Part shown: one piece after another, positions 51,355 to 60,039 of the stretch
Layout of the letters: every line of letters starts with the position of its first letter
Position numbering within the stretch: position 1 is the stretch's first letter
Assembly: GCA_046348835.1 (NCBI GenBank)
Contig: JAXMDM010000004.1
Location: forward strand, 186,001-250,000
Source of the DNA: Defluviicoccus sp046348835
Lineage (GTDB): Bacteria > Pseudomonadota > Alphaproteobacteria > Rhodospirillales > Defluviicoccaceae
Length of the DNA: 64,000 bases
Direction: 5' to 3'
Notes under the pieces: model-generated
Databases searched by the model: none
What the model saw: the letters and a program-made list of their open reading frames with translations, nothing else
Told to the model about the DNA's origin: nothing
Position numbers and translations under genes: made by a program

Positions 51355-52019
51355 TCGTCGTCGGCCTCACCGGCTCCATCGGCATGGGCAAGAGCACCGC
51401 CGCGGCGATGTTCCGCCGGCTCGGCATTCCCGTCTATGACGCCGACGGGGCGGTGCACCGGCTGCTGTCGCCGGGCGGCGAGGCGGTAGCGGCGATCGAA
51501 GGTGCTTTTCCCGGTGTCGTCGAGGCGGGCGGCGTCGATCGCGGGCGATTGGGCGCCCGTGTCTTCGGCGACGCCGAAGCGCTGGCCCGGCTGGAGGCGA
51601 TCGTCCATCCCTTGGTCTTTCGCCGGCGGGCGGCGTTTCTCGGACGGGAGCGGCGGCGGCGGGCGCCGATCGTCGTCCTCGACATCCCGCTTTTATTCGA
51701 AACCGGCGCCCATGCGGCCTGTGACGTGGTGGTGGTCGTGTCCGCTCCGACATTCCTGCAGACGCAGCGCCTGTTGCGGCGGCCGGGGATGAGTCACCCG
51801 CGACTGGCGGCGATCCGGGCCCGACAGACGGCGGATGCGGAAAAGCGCCGACGCGCCCACGTGGTCATCCCGTCCGGCCTCGGCCGTGCCGTCACCTGGC
51901 GGGCGATTCGCCGCCTCATCGCCGATCTTCTCTCCCGCCATCAAGGTGAGCCGGCCGGCAAGCGTAAGCACTACCGCCGCTTGGGTCCCGCCATTGACCG
52001 CGCCTGCCGCCGCCGGTAG
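51351..52019 (+). CDS. coaE: Dephospho-CoA kinase
   Basis: CoaE makes coenzyme A from dephospho-CoA and ATP. The 222-residue protein has the P-loop VGLTGSIGMGKSTAAAMFRR, PVYDADGAVHRLL, VLDIPLLFETGAH and a helical lid with RLLRRPGMSHPRLAAIRARQ. A basic C-terminal tail (KRKHYRRLGPAIDRACRRR) extends beyond the usual end. The GTG start at 51351 overlaps the aroE stop by 4 bases. The frame is open far upstream, but that part is a shadow of aroE. dnaQ begins 8 bases after its stop. Confidence 0.95.
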   Translation: MIVVGLTGSIGMGKSTAAAMFRRLGIPVYDADGAVHRLLSPGGEAVAAIEGAFPGVVEAGGVDRGRLGARVFGDAEALARLEAIVHPLVFRRRAAFLGRERRRRAPIVVLDIPLLFETGAHAACDVVVVVSAPTFLQTQRLLRRPGMSHPRLAAIRARQTADAEKRRRAHVVIPSGLGRAVTWRAIRRLIADLLSRHQGEPAGKRKHYRRLGPAIDRACRRR

Positions 52020-52027
52020 GAGAGCGC

Positions 52028-52735
52028 ATGCGTGAGGTCTGCCTCGACACGGAAACGACCGGTCTCGATCCCGGCAGCGGTCACCGGATCATCGAGATCG
52101 GCTGCATCGAGCTGATCAACCACGTTCCCACCGGACAGCGTTTCCAACGCTATCTCAACCCGGACCGCCGCGTTCCGGCCGAGGCGCTCGCCGTCCACGG
52201 CATCTCCGATGCGTTCCTGGCCGACAAGCCCCGCTTCGTCCAGGTGGTCGACGACATGCTGGAGTTTCTCGGCGAGGCGCCGCTGGTCATCCACAATGCC
52301 GGCTTCGATCTGGGATTCCTCAACGCCGAACTGGCCCGGGTGGATCGACCGCCGCTGTGTGCCAGCCGCGCCATCGATACCATCACCCTGGCGCGGCGCA
52401 AGTTTCCGGCGGCACCGGCCTCGCTGGACGCGCTCTGCCGCCGCTTCTCCATCGATCTCTCCAACCGCACCCTGCACGGGGCGCTGAAGGACGCGGAGCT
52501 GCTGGCGGAGGTCTATCTGGAGCTCATCGGGGGGCGGGAACCGGGGCTGGTTCTGATCGGCCCTGCCACTGCCCGCGCGGTGGCGACGGTGATCAGCCGC
52601 CGCACCCCGCGCCTGGTCCTGCCGACCGAGGACGAAGCGGCCGCGCATGGGGCCTTCGTCAGCGGTCTTGGTGCCCCTTCCCTGTGGGAGATCGAACCGC
52701 CGGTGCTTGCCGGCGAGGCGGAGCGCCGCGTTTAG
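52028..52735 (+). CDS. dnaQ: DNA polymerase III epsilon subunit (proofreading exonuclease)
   Basis: The 235-residue 3'-5' exonuclease has Exo I REVCLDTETTGLDPGSGHRI, Exo II VIHNAGFDLGFLNAEL, and Exo III LHGALKDAELLAEVYLEL with the DEDDh residues. The C-terminal part (about 60 residues) binds the alpha subunit and ends in a loosely conserved tail. It is the last gene of the maf-aroE-coaE-dnaQ group and follows coaE by 8 bases with GGAGAG as ribosome binding site. A complex hairpin follows. Confidence 0.96.
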   Translation: MREVCLDTETTGLDPGSGHRIIEIGCIELINHVPTGQRFQRYLNPDRRVPAEALAVHGISDAFLADKPRFVQVVDDMLEFLGEAPLVIHNAGFDLGFLNAELARVDRPPLCASRAIDTITLARRKFPAAPASLDALCRRFSIDLSNRTLHGALKDAELLAEVYLELIGGREPGLVLIGPATARAVATVISRRTPRLVLPTEDEAAAHGAFVSGLGAPSLWEIEPPVLAGEAERRV

Positions 52736-52808
52736 TCGTTTTCAGTTTGTCTCCGGGTGGGTCGAAGGGGTCGTTTTATAGGACCGATGTCTCCTGAAGC
52801 GCCAGGTG

Positions 52809-52859
52809 CCGAATAAAGGAGCACCGCCGCAACCCCCCGACTGCGGCGGCGGTATTCGG
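52809..52859. terminator. Two-step hairpin after dnaQ
   Basis: CCGCCGCA (52824-52831) and TGCGGCGG (52842-52849) form an 8-bp stem with a 10-base loop. Outside it CCGAATA (52809-52815) pairs with TATTCGG (52853-52859). No T-run follows. It lies between the convergent dnaQ and the 34-aa gene and may end both transcripts. Confidence 0.45.
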
Positions 52860-52933
52860 TCAGCAAGAACCCTTCTTATCCAAGCCGACCGTTCGGTCCC
52901 CCGTTTTTCAATTCCCCCGTTTCGGCCATCCAG

Positions 52934-53038
52934 CTATAGGGAGAATGGCCAGAACGCGACCAGACCGATGACCAGGGAGGCGAGAAGAAGCGGCACCACA
53001 AACTCGGTCACCACGTCGCGCACAAGCTTGTTTTTCAT
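52934..53038 (-). CDS. Small single-pass membrane protein (34 aa)
   Basis: The sequence KNKLVRDVVTEFVVPLLLAS is followed by LVIGLVAFWPFSL: a basic N-terminus, then one hydrophobic helix and an aromatic end. A GGAG ribosome binding site lies 8-10 bases before the ATG at 53038; an upstream ATG at 53050 would add four residues and has a poorer site. Codon use is not informative at this length. I do not recognise it. It lies downstream of the M16 pair on the same strand, so it may be the last gene of that transcript, or have its own promoter in 53039-53204. Confidence 0.5.
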   Translation of the reverse strand: MKNKLVRDVVTEFVVPLLLASLVIGLVAFWPFSL

Positions 53039-53204
53039 CGCTTTCTCCATCCCGCCTGCTTCCCGTCTGCCGCGTAACCGCGGACGATTCATTGCGAAAT
53101 TGTCTCCAAATTCCGACCAACCGTCTGTGATCGTCCACACGCTCGCCGGAAAACCGGCCAGACCGGCAGCCGCCGAGCCGAAGCTCAACGCCGTCTCATT
53201 CGTC

Positions 53205-54563
53205 TCAGCGAGTCGACTTCAGGTCACGCGGCTGGCCCACGACGACAAAGCGCAACGAGTCGGGCTTTAGCAATTCATGGGCCAGATGGTTCACATCATC
53301 GACCGAAACAGCCTCAATCAGGCTATTGCGACGATCCAGGTAGTCGATGCCCAGGTTTTCCAGCTGGGTCGCGACCAGCAGGCGGGCCAAGCGCTGCGAG
53401 GAGGTGAAACGGAGAGGGAAGGAGCCGGTGAGATACGTCTTGGCGTCGGCCACCTGCTGCGGTTGGACGCCGTTCTCCGCCACCTGCCGCCAGACGGAGC
53501 GGATCACCTCCACCGTCTCGGCCACCCGCTCGTTGCGGGTGCCGGCGCCGCCCATCCACAGCGCCGCATGGTCGTAAGGGGCGAGCGCTGAATAGACGGA
53601 ATAAACCAGGCCGCGTTGCTCCCGTACCTCGTCGAACAGGACCGAGGTCAAGCCACCGCCGCCCAGGATCTCGTTGAGCACGGTCGCGGCATAGAAACGC
53701 GGATCGTCGCGCAGGATCCCCTGTTGGCCGAAGACGACCGAGCTTTGCGGTACCTTCATGTCGATGACGGTTACGCTGCCGTCCGCACGGGCGGGAACGG
53801 TGGCAATGTGGGCGGGCGCCGGTGTTGCCGGCAGCGCCCCAAAGGTGCTGCGCAGCAGCGTCGCCAGCGCGTCCGGGGTGATGTCACCGACGACGGCGAT
53901 GACCAGATTGCCTCGCGCCAGCCGCTGATGCACGAAAGAGCGGAGATCGCCGGCGGCCAGTCGGCCGATGGTCTCCGGCGTTCCGTCGGTGGGACGCCCG
54001 TAAGGGGAGTCGGGAAACATCTCGGCGAACAACCGCCGGCTGGCGACGGTATCGGGATCCTCGGCGTCCTGGCGGAGGCCGGCCTGCAGTTGGCTCTTAA
54101 CCCGGGCGATGGCGTCGGCGTCGAAACGCGGTTCGCTCAATGCCATCCGCAGCAGCTCGAAGGCGTCCTGCCGATGTTGGCTCAACGTCAGCATGCCGGC
54201 ATTGAGGCTGTCGGCGTCGGCGTCGAAGGACAGCCGGATCGACAGGTCCTCCAGGCGGCGCTTGAAAGCCTCCGCCTTGTAGGGACCGGCGCCTTCGTCG
54301 AGGAGGCTCATCGCCAAGGTTGCCAGTCCCTCCTTGCCGGCGGGATCCAGCACCGCACCGCCGCGAAAGGCCAAGGACACGGCGATCAGCGGATTACTGT
54401 GCTCCTCCACCAGCCACGCCTCGATGCCGTCCTGGGTCACCCGTTGGATCGCCACCGCCGCCACCGCCGGGCGGGCAACGGCGAACGCGCCGATCAGTCC
54501 GGTGCCGCTCACAACGACGGCAACGGCCACAAGGCGGGAAAGCCTCGACCAAATGCGGCTCAT
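53205..54563 (-). CDS. M16 peptidase family protein, non-catalytic partner
   Basis: The 452-residue protein has a signal peptide (LVAVAVVVSGTGLIGAFAVA) and two M16 half-domains. The zinc motif HxxEH is absent: the corresponding segment reads EGLATLAMSLLDEGAGPYKA. The R/Y pair typical of the second subunit is suggested by GLVYSVYSALAPYDHAALW. In M16B pairs, the non-catalytic subunit forms the closed chamber with the catalytic one. It overlaps the upstream partner by 4 bases, so the two are made in equal amounts. Periplasmic. Substrates unknown. Confidence 0.9.
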   Translation of the reverse strand: MSRIWSRLSRLVAVAVVVSGTGLIGAFAVARPAVAAVAIQRVTQDGIEAWLVEEHSNPLIAVSLAFRGGAVLDPAGKEGLATLAMSLLDEGAGPYKAEAFKRRLEDLSIRLSFDADADSLNAGMLTLSQHRQDAFELLRMALSEPRFDADAIARVKSQLQAGLRQDAEDPDTVASRRLFAEMFPDSPYGRPTDGTPETIGRLAAGDLRSFVHQRLARGNLVIAVVGDITPDALATLLRSTFGALPATPAPAHIATVPARADGSVTVIDMKVPQSSVVFGQQGILRDDPRFYAATVLNEILGGGGLTSVLFDEVREQRGLVYSVYSALAPYDHAALWMGGAGTRNERVAETVEVIRSVWRQVAENGVQPQQVADAKTYLTGSFPLRFTSSQRLARLLVATQLENLGIDYLDRRNSLIEAVSVDDVNHLAHELLKPDSLRFVVVGQPRDLKSTR

Positions 54564-55918
54564 TTGTGCTTCTCCGCCGGCGCCGCCTCCAATCGGGAGG
54601 TAACCGCACCCGGCGCCATCAGCACCACCCGTGCGGCCGCCTCCACCTGTTGTCGGGTTACCGCGCCGATGCGATCGGGCCAGTCTTCCACGTCGTCGAG
54701 GGTCTGACCGACGGCGAGCGCCCGGCCGATGATGTTCGCCGGTGCGGAGAGGGAGTCGCGCGCGAACACCGCCTCGGCGATCATTCGCTTCTTCGCCCGC
54801 TCGACCTCGTCGTCGGTGAGGCCATGGTCGAGCAATCGCTTCACTTCCGCCTCCACCGCGGTCTGCATGGCGGCAAGATCGGCCGGTGCCCGCGGGCTGG
54901 CATAGACGGAGAATTCGGCCGGTCCGCGGCGGACGGGGTCGTAGCCGGCGCCGGCGCCGATGGCAAGGCCCTCGCCCACCAGCTTGCGGTAGAGGCGGCT
55001 GTCGGCGCCCCCGCCGAGAACCTCGGCCAGCACCTGCAGCGGGTAAGTCATCGCCCGATCGCCGGTGTCGACGCTCGGTGCCTGATAGGTGCGTTGCCAG
55101 GCTGGTTGGCGGACGCGGGGATCGGTCAACGTCACCCGCCGGTCGGTCCTCGCCGCCGGCTCGGTCAAAGTGGTGCGCGCCGGCAGCTCGGAACGCGGCA
55201 CCGCGCCATAGGTCTTCTCGGCAAGGGGCCTGACTTCCTCCACGGTGGTATCGCCGGCGATCACCACGATGGCATTGTTCGGTGCGTACCAGTGCCGGTA
55301 GAAGGCAAGCGCATCGTCGGCAGAAAGGCCGGCGATCTCGTGCTCCCAGCCGATCAGCGGCCTGCGGTAGGGATGATTGAGATAGAGGGTGGCGTTGGCC
55401 TGCTCGTCGAGGAGCGCCTCCGGGTCGTTGTCGACCCGCATCCGCCGTTCCTCCAGGACGACCTGCTTCTCCGGTCCAACCTGTTCCGGCGTCAGGATGA
55501 GGTTGTGCATGCGGTCGGCCTCCATGGCCATGACCAGCTCCAGGCGGTCCTTGGCGATGTTCTGGAAGTAGGCGGTGTAGTCGTAGGTGGTGAAGGCGTT
55601 CTCGTCGCCCCCGTTACGGGCGACGATACGGGAGAAGTCGCCCGGCGGCGTGGTCGGCGTTCCCTTGAACATCAGGTGCTCGAGAAAGTGGGCCAGTCCC
55701 GATTTTGCCGTCGGATCATCCATCCCCCCGACCCGGTACCAGACCATGTGGGTGACCACCGGCGTCCGGTGGTTGCTGACCACGACCACCTGGAGGCCAT
55801 TATCGAGGGTGAACGTTTCCGCGTCGAAGACCCGGGCGGCGGCCGGCGCCGCGGGGAGCAGGGCGGTGATGAGGGAAAGGGTAAGGCAAACAGTGGTTGT
55901 CCGCAGCCTGAAACCCAT
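54560..55918 (-). CDS. M16 zinc peptidase, catalytic partner
   Basis: The 452-residue protein has a signal peptide (TVCLTLSLITALLPAAPAAA). It has the inverted zinc motif in LAHFLEHLMFKGTPTTPPGD (HFLEH), with the third ligand glutamate further on near VVLEERRMR. The later half-domain has the M16-type GGGADSRLYRKLVGEGLA. It should degrade short peptides or signal remnants in the periplasm. The start is the ATG at 55918, with AAGG about 10 bases upstream and the signal peptide right after. First of a two-gene unit; DUF3035 and lspA lie upstream on the same strand, 116 bases away. Confidence 0.92.
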   Translation of the reverse strand: MGFRLRTTTVCLTLSLITALLPAAPAAARVFDAETFTLDNGLQVVVVSNHRTPVVTHMVWYRVGGMDDPTAKSGLAHFLEHLMFKGTPTTPPGDFSRIVARNGGDENAFTTYDYTAYFQNIAKDRLELVMAMEADRMHNLILTPEQVGPEKQVVLEERRMRVDNDPEALLDEQANATLYLNHPYRRPLIGWEHEIAGLSADDALAFYRHWYAPNNAIVVIAGDTTVEEVRPLAEKTYGAVPRSELPARTTLTEPAARTDRRVTLTDPRVRQPAWQRTYQAPSVDTGDRAMTYPLQVLAEVLGGGADSRLYRKLVGEGLAIGAGAGYDPVRRGPAEFSVYASPRAPADLAAMQTAVEAEVKRLLDHGLTDDEVERAKKRMIAEAVFARDSLSAPANIIGRALAVGQTLDDVEDWPDRIGAVTRQQVEAAARVVLMAPGAVTSRLEAAPAEKHK

Positions 55919-56034
55919 GGCGAGACCTTTTTCGACGACGTTCATACAAAGCCGGGAGTCTGTTTGGCGCCATGCCCTGGGCGCACCGCGCTTATCTTCG
56001 GGCGCCGATCAGTTGGCCCCGCTCCCGTGGCGGA

Positions 56035-56637
56035 TCAGTTGAAGATCCCTTCCAGGAGGGCCTTCGGCCGGCGCTCGATGATGGGTGTCTCGCCGGCGAC
56101 GACGGGCTCGCCCAGCGCCTGTGCCTCGCGGATTCGCTTCGCTTCTGCCGGCGCGTCGACGACCGTGCCCTCCGGCGGCTTATCCGACCAGAACATCATC
56201 CGTTCGAGGAACGACTGGTCGGCATCGGCCAGCACCGTCGTCTCGCGGTTGACCTGCTCGCGGATGGCTGATTGGGCGGTGAGACCACCGGTGCGGTCGA
56301 GCAGCTCCGTGGTGCCGGGCGAAAAGTCGGGCGAAGCCAGTGAGGTTGCGGCCGCTGCCGGGGTTGTGGCGCCGGACGTCGTCCTTTGCGACACCAGCAA
56401 GTCCTTGGCCGACTCGCGGGCGGCCATGCTCTCCGTCGGTGCGCCGGGTGTCGGCGGCCGCAACCCGTAGTCGGGAGGCATGCTGAGCGGGGCGCGGGCG
56501 AAGACGGCAAACTCGTCGGGCGGTCGCTTAACACCGATGCCGAGGTCCTGCTTCACCCCCTCGCAACCGCCAACAAGGAGCCCGGCGGCGACGAGTATCG
56601 TCGACGACGCCGTAATCAGCCTGCCTTTTATGATCAT
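56035..56637 (-). CDS. DUF3035 family lipoprotein
   Basis: The 200-residue protein has a signal sequence with lipobox LLVGGC near residue 21. A mature part starts CEGVKQDLGIGVKRPPDEFAV, then LSMPPDYGLRPPTPGAP, typical of the DUF3035 family that follows lspA in alphaproteobacteria. The ending EAQALGEPVVAGETPIIERR is proline and glutamate-rich. The family's function is unknown. Likely processed by LspA encoded just upstream. The ATG at 56637 overlaps the lspA stop by 4 bases. Confidence 0.88.
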   Translation of the reverse strand: MIIKGRLITASSTILVAAGLLVGGCEGVKQDLGIGVKRPPDEFAVFARAPLSMPPDYGLRPPTPGAPTESMAARESAKDLLVSQRTTSGATTPAAAATSLASPDFSPGTTELLDRTGGLTAQSAIREQVNRETTVLADADQSFLERMMFWSDKPPEGTVVDAPAEAKRIREAQALGEPVVAGETPIIERRPKALLEGIFN

Positions 56638-57191
56638 CCGGTCGTTTCCCGTTTCCCCGCGTCTTCCTGCCATTTCTTGCTTTTACGCTGTTCGCCGGAG
56701 CTGAACAACGAGTCGAGGACGAGGAGGACGACGCCGATACTGATGGCGCTGTCGGCGAGGTTGAATGCGGGCCAGTGCCAGCCCGCCGCATGGACATCGA
56801 GGAAGTCGAACACCGCGCCGAAGCGCAGCCGGTCGATGACGTTGCCGATGGCGCCGCCGATGATCATCCCGAGGCCGGTGGTCGTGATCCTATTGGCAGA
56901 GCGGGCGAGCCAGATCGCCAGCGCCACACAGATGGCGAGGGCGACCAGCGGCAATACCCAGACGTTCCATCCGGCATCCGAGTTGAACACGCCGAAGCTG
57001 ACGCCGCGGTTCCAGGCGTAGACCAGGTTGAAGAAGGGCGTTACCTCGATGACGCGCGGCGGGTCCATGACCCGGGTGAGCATCCACCACTTGCTTACCT
57101 GGTCGAGGACAATCACCGTGACCGCGATGAGGCCGCCGGTGCCGGCGGCTTTCCGTTGGAAGCCGCGGGAGGGGATGTTGCCGCCGCTCAT
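56634..57191 (-). CDS. lspA: Lipoprotein signal peptidase
   Basis: LspA cleaves prolipoprotein signal peptides in the inner membrane. The 185-residue protein has four membrane helices, VIVLDQVSKWWMLTRV, FFNLVYAWNRGVSFGVFN, GNVIDRLRFGAVFDFLDV with a catalytic aspartate, and WPAFNLADSAISIGVVLL with the second. A C-terminal basic tail follows. Start ATG at 57191 overlaps the ileS stop in ATGA, the classical ileS-lspA order. The DUF3035 lipoprotein follows as a likely client. Confidence 0.96.
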   Translation of the reverse strand: MSGGNIPSRGFQRKAAGTGGLIAVTVIVLDQVSKWWMLTRVMDPPRVIEVTPFFNLVYAWNRGVSFGVFNSDAGWNVWVLPLVALAICVALAIWLARSANRITTTGLGMIIGGAIGNVIDRLRFGAVFDFLDVHAAGWHWPAFNLADSAISIGVVLLVLDSLFSSGEQRKSKKWQEDAGKRETTG

Positions 57192-60022
57192 TCGGCCACG
57201 GTCCGCTTGTCTTCCACCGCGGCGGCGCAACGGCCGCACAGTTCCGGATGGTCCGCCACCGTTCCCACATCGGGGAGGACCTGCCAGCAACGGCCGCACT
57301 TCTCGCCGGTGGCGGGCTTGATCACCACCCGGACCCCGGGAACCTCGGCCAGGGTGTAGGCATCGGCCGGTGCGGGCTCATCGGTCAGGGTCGCTCCCGA
57401 AGTGATCGACAGTTCGGCCAGATCGACTCCCGCCGCCGCCTGTCGGTACTCCGGGGTGACGTGAATAACCGGGTGGGCCTGCAGACTGGAGCCGATGCGC
57501 TTGGCCGCCCGCTCGATCTCCAAGGCACCGGTGACGACCCGGCGCAGACGGCGGAGGATGATCCACTTGCCGGCGAGCACGTCATCGCGCCAGGTTTCCG
57601 GAATCTCCGGGAAGAGACGAAGGTGAACGCTGGCGTCGGTCTCCGGGTGGCGGGCGAGCCAGGCCTCCTCGGCGGTGAAGCAGAGGAAGGGGGCGAGCCA
57701 GGCGGTCAGGCAGTCGAATACCGCATCCAGCACCGTGCGCACCGCCCGCCGCCGCGGCGAATGGAGCGGATCGCAATAGAGACTGTCCTTGCGCACATCG
57801 AAGTAGAACGCGGACAGATCGCCGGCACAGAAGTTGTGCAGCTCGGTGAAGACCGGATGGAACTGCAGCTCGTCGCAGGCCTGGCGGATCTGCCGGGAAA
57901 GCTCGGACAGCCGGTGCAGCACCCAGCGCTCCAACTCCGGCAGTTGCTCGGCGGGAAGCCGCTCGCCGGCCTCGAACCCGTTGAGGTTGCCGAGGAGGTA
58001 GCGAAACGTGTTGCGGAAGCGGCGATAAACGTCGGTCTGTTGCTTGAGGATCTCGGGACCGAGCCGGAGATCCTCGGAATAATCGGACGCAACCACCCAC
58101 AGACGGAGGACGTCGGCGCCGTAGCGCTGAACCACGTCCTGCGGGGCGACGATGTTGCCGAGCGATTTGGACATCTTCTGCCCGTCCTCGCCCATGACGA
58201 AGCCGTGGGTGAGCACCGAGCCGTACGGCGCGCGGTCGCGGGTGCCGCAGGATTCCAGCAGCGACGACTGGAACCAGCCGCGGTGTTGGTCGGAGCCCTC
58301 CAGATAGAGGGACGCGGGCGAACCGAGATCGCTTCTCACCTCCAGGACGAAGGCGTGGGTGCAGCCGGAGTCGAACCAGACGTCGAGGATGTCGAACACC
58401 TGATCGTAGTCGGTGGCGTTGTGGTCGGGAGAAAGGAAGCGGGCCGGATCGGAGGTGAACCAGGCGTCGGCACCTTCCTCGGCGACGGCGGCGACGATGC
58501 GATCCAGCACCGCCTGGTCGCGCAACGGCTCGCCCGACTGCTTGCTGACGAAGACGGTGATCGGCACCCCCCATGCCCGTTGCCGGGAGACGCACCAGTC
58601 GGGCCGCGTCTCCACCATGCCGCGCAGCCGATTGCGTCCGCTCTCGGGGACGAACCGGGTGCGGTCGATGGACCGCAACGCGGCGGTGCGCAGCCCGGTG
58701 GTTTCCATGGAGATGAACCACTGCGGCGTGTTGCGGAAGATCAGCGGCGCCTTGGAGCGCCAGGAATGGGGGTAGCTGTGGGTCAGGCTCCCCTGTCCGA
58801 GCAGGCGTCCGGCATCTCCCAGCACCTTGATGACGGCGGCATCGGCATCGCCCTTTTTTCCGTCCGGGGTCAGCACCCGGTGGCCGGCGAATATCGGCAC
58901 CTGGTCGAGGAAGACCCCGTCCGGTCCCACCGTGTCCGGTACCGGCACCCCGTGGCGGATGCCCAACTCCCAGTCGTCGGTGCCGTGCCCGGGGGCGATG
59001 TGGACGAAGCCGGTGCCGGTCTCTAGATCGACGAAGTCGCCCGCCAGCAGCGGCACCGGGAAGTCGTACCCGAAGCCGTGCAGCGGGTGCCGGCACACGG
59101 TCCCGGCAAGGTCCTTGCCGGCCAGCTCGTCGACGGTGCGGTAGTCGAGGATGTGCACGGCGCTGCAGACGTGCTCGACTAGATCGCGGCCGATGACCAG
59201 CCGATCACCCGGCCGAGCCCGCCCCGCCGGACCGACCGCGTCCACCTCGATCACCACGTAGTCGAAGGCGTGGCCATAGGCGATGGCACGGTTGCCGGGG
59301 ATAGTCCACGGCGTCGTCGTCCAGATGACCACATCGGCGCCGTTGAGGGCCGGTCGCGACGCCCGCTCGACCGGGAAGCGGACGAAGATGGTGGTCGAGA
59401 CGTGGTCGTGATACTCCACCTCCGCCTCAGCCAGCGCGGTTTTCTCCACGACCGACCACAGCACCGGCTTCGAGCCGCGGAACAGCGAGCCGTTCATCAG
59501 GAAGCGGCCGAGTTCGTGCACGATCACCGCTTCGGCGGCGTAATCCATGGTGGAGTAGGGGTGAACCCAGTCGCCGACGACGCCCAAGCGTTTGAACTCC
59601 TCGCGCTGGACCTCGATCCAGCCTTGGGCGAATTCCCGGCACTCGCGGCGGAAGGCGACGATCGGCACCTCGTCCTTGTTGCGTCCCGCCGCCCGGTACT
59701 TCTCCTCGATCTTCCACTCGATGGGCAGGCCGTGGCAGTCCCAGCCGGGCACGTAATTGGCGTCGTAGCCCAGCATCTGATGGGCCCGGTTGATGACGTC
59801 TTTGAGGATCTTGTTGAGGGCGTGGCCGATGTGGAGGTGGCCGTTGGCGTAGGGCGGGCCGTCGTGAAGGATGAATTTTTCAGCGCCCGACGCGGCGAGG
59901 CGCTGGCGTTGGTAAAGGTCGATCCGCTGCCACCGCTCGAGAAGCTGCGGCTCGCGGTCCGCCAAGGCGGCTTTCATCGGAAAGTCGGTGCGGGGAAGAA
60001 AGACGGTCGATTTGTAATCCAA
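57188..60022 (-). CDS. ileS: Isoleucyl-tRNA synthetase
   Basis: The 944-residue class I synthetase charges tRNA(Ile). It has the HIGH motif in PPYANGHLHIGHALNKILKD, TTTPWTIPGNRAIAY for editing, DVWFDSGCTHAFVLE, and KMSKS in GQKMSKSLGNIVAPQD. A C-terminal zinc finger in GEKCGRCWQVLPDVG and HPELCGRCAAAV completes it. This is the bacterial (non-eukaryote-like, mupirocin-sensitive) zinc-finger type. Upstream ribF ends 17 bases away on the same strand; lspA overlaps downstream. Confidence 0.98.
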   Translation of the reverse strand: MDYKSTVFLPRTDFPMKAALADREPQLLERWQRIDLYQRQRLAASGAEKFILHDGPPYANGHLHIGHALNKILKDVINRAHQMLGYDANYVPGWDCHGLPIEWKIEEKYRAAGRNKDEVPIVAFRRECREFAQGWIEVQREEFKRLGVVGDWVHPYSTMDYAAEAVIVHELGRFLMNGSLFRGSKPVLWSVVEKTALAEAEVEYHDHVSTTIFVRFPVERASRPALNGADVVIWTTTPWTIPGNRAIAYGHAFDYVVIEVDAVGPAGRARPGDRLVIGRDLVEHVCSAVHILDYRTVDELAGKDLAGTVCRHPLHGFGYDFPVPLLAGDFVDLETGTGFVHIAPGHGTDDWELGIRHGVPVPDTVGPDGVFLDQVPIFAGHRVLTPDGKKGDADAAVIKVLGDAGRLLGQGSLTHSYPHSWRSKAPLIFRNTPQWFISMETTGLRTAALRSIDRTRFVPESGRNRLRGMVETRPDWCVSRQRAWGVPITVFVSKQSGEPLRDQAVLDRIVAAVAEEGADAWFTSDPARFLSPDHNATDYDQVFDILDVWFDSGCTHAFVLEVRSDLGSPASLYLEGSDQHRGWFQSSLLESCGTRDRAPYGSVLTHGFVMGEDGQKMSKSLGNIVAPQDVVQRYGADVLRLWVVASDYSEDLRLGPEILKQQTDVYRRFRNTFRYLLGNLNGFEAGERLPAEQLPELERWVLHRLSELSRQIRQACDELQFHPVFTELHNFCAGDLSAFYFDVRKDSLYCDPLHSPRRRAVRTVLDAVFDCLTAWLAPFLCFTAEEAWLARHPETDASVHLRLFPEIPETWRDDVLAGKWIILRRLRRVVTGALEIERAAKRIGSSLQAHPVIHVTPEYRQAAAGVDLAELSITSGATLTDEPAPADAYTLAEVPGVRVVIKPATGEKCGRCWQVLPDVGTVADHPELCGRCAAAVEDKRTVAE

Positions 60023-60039
60023 GGCTCGGGCCGTTCCGG

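Noticed and set aside
57248..59026. 592-aa plus-strand ORF
   Set aside because: It is a shadow of ileS.
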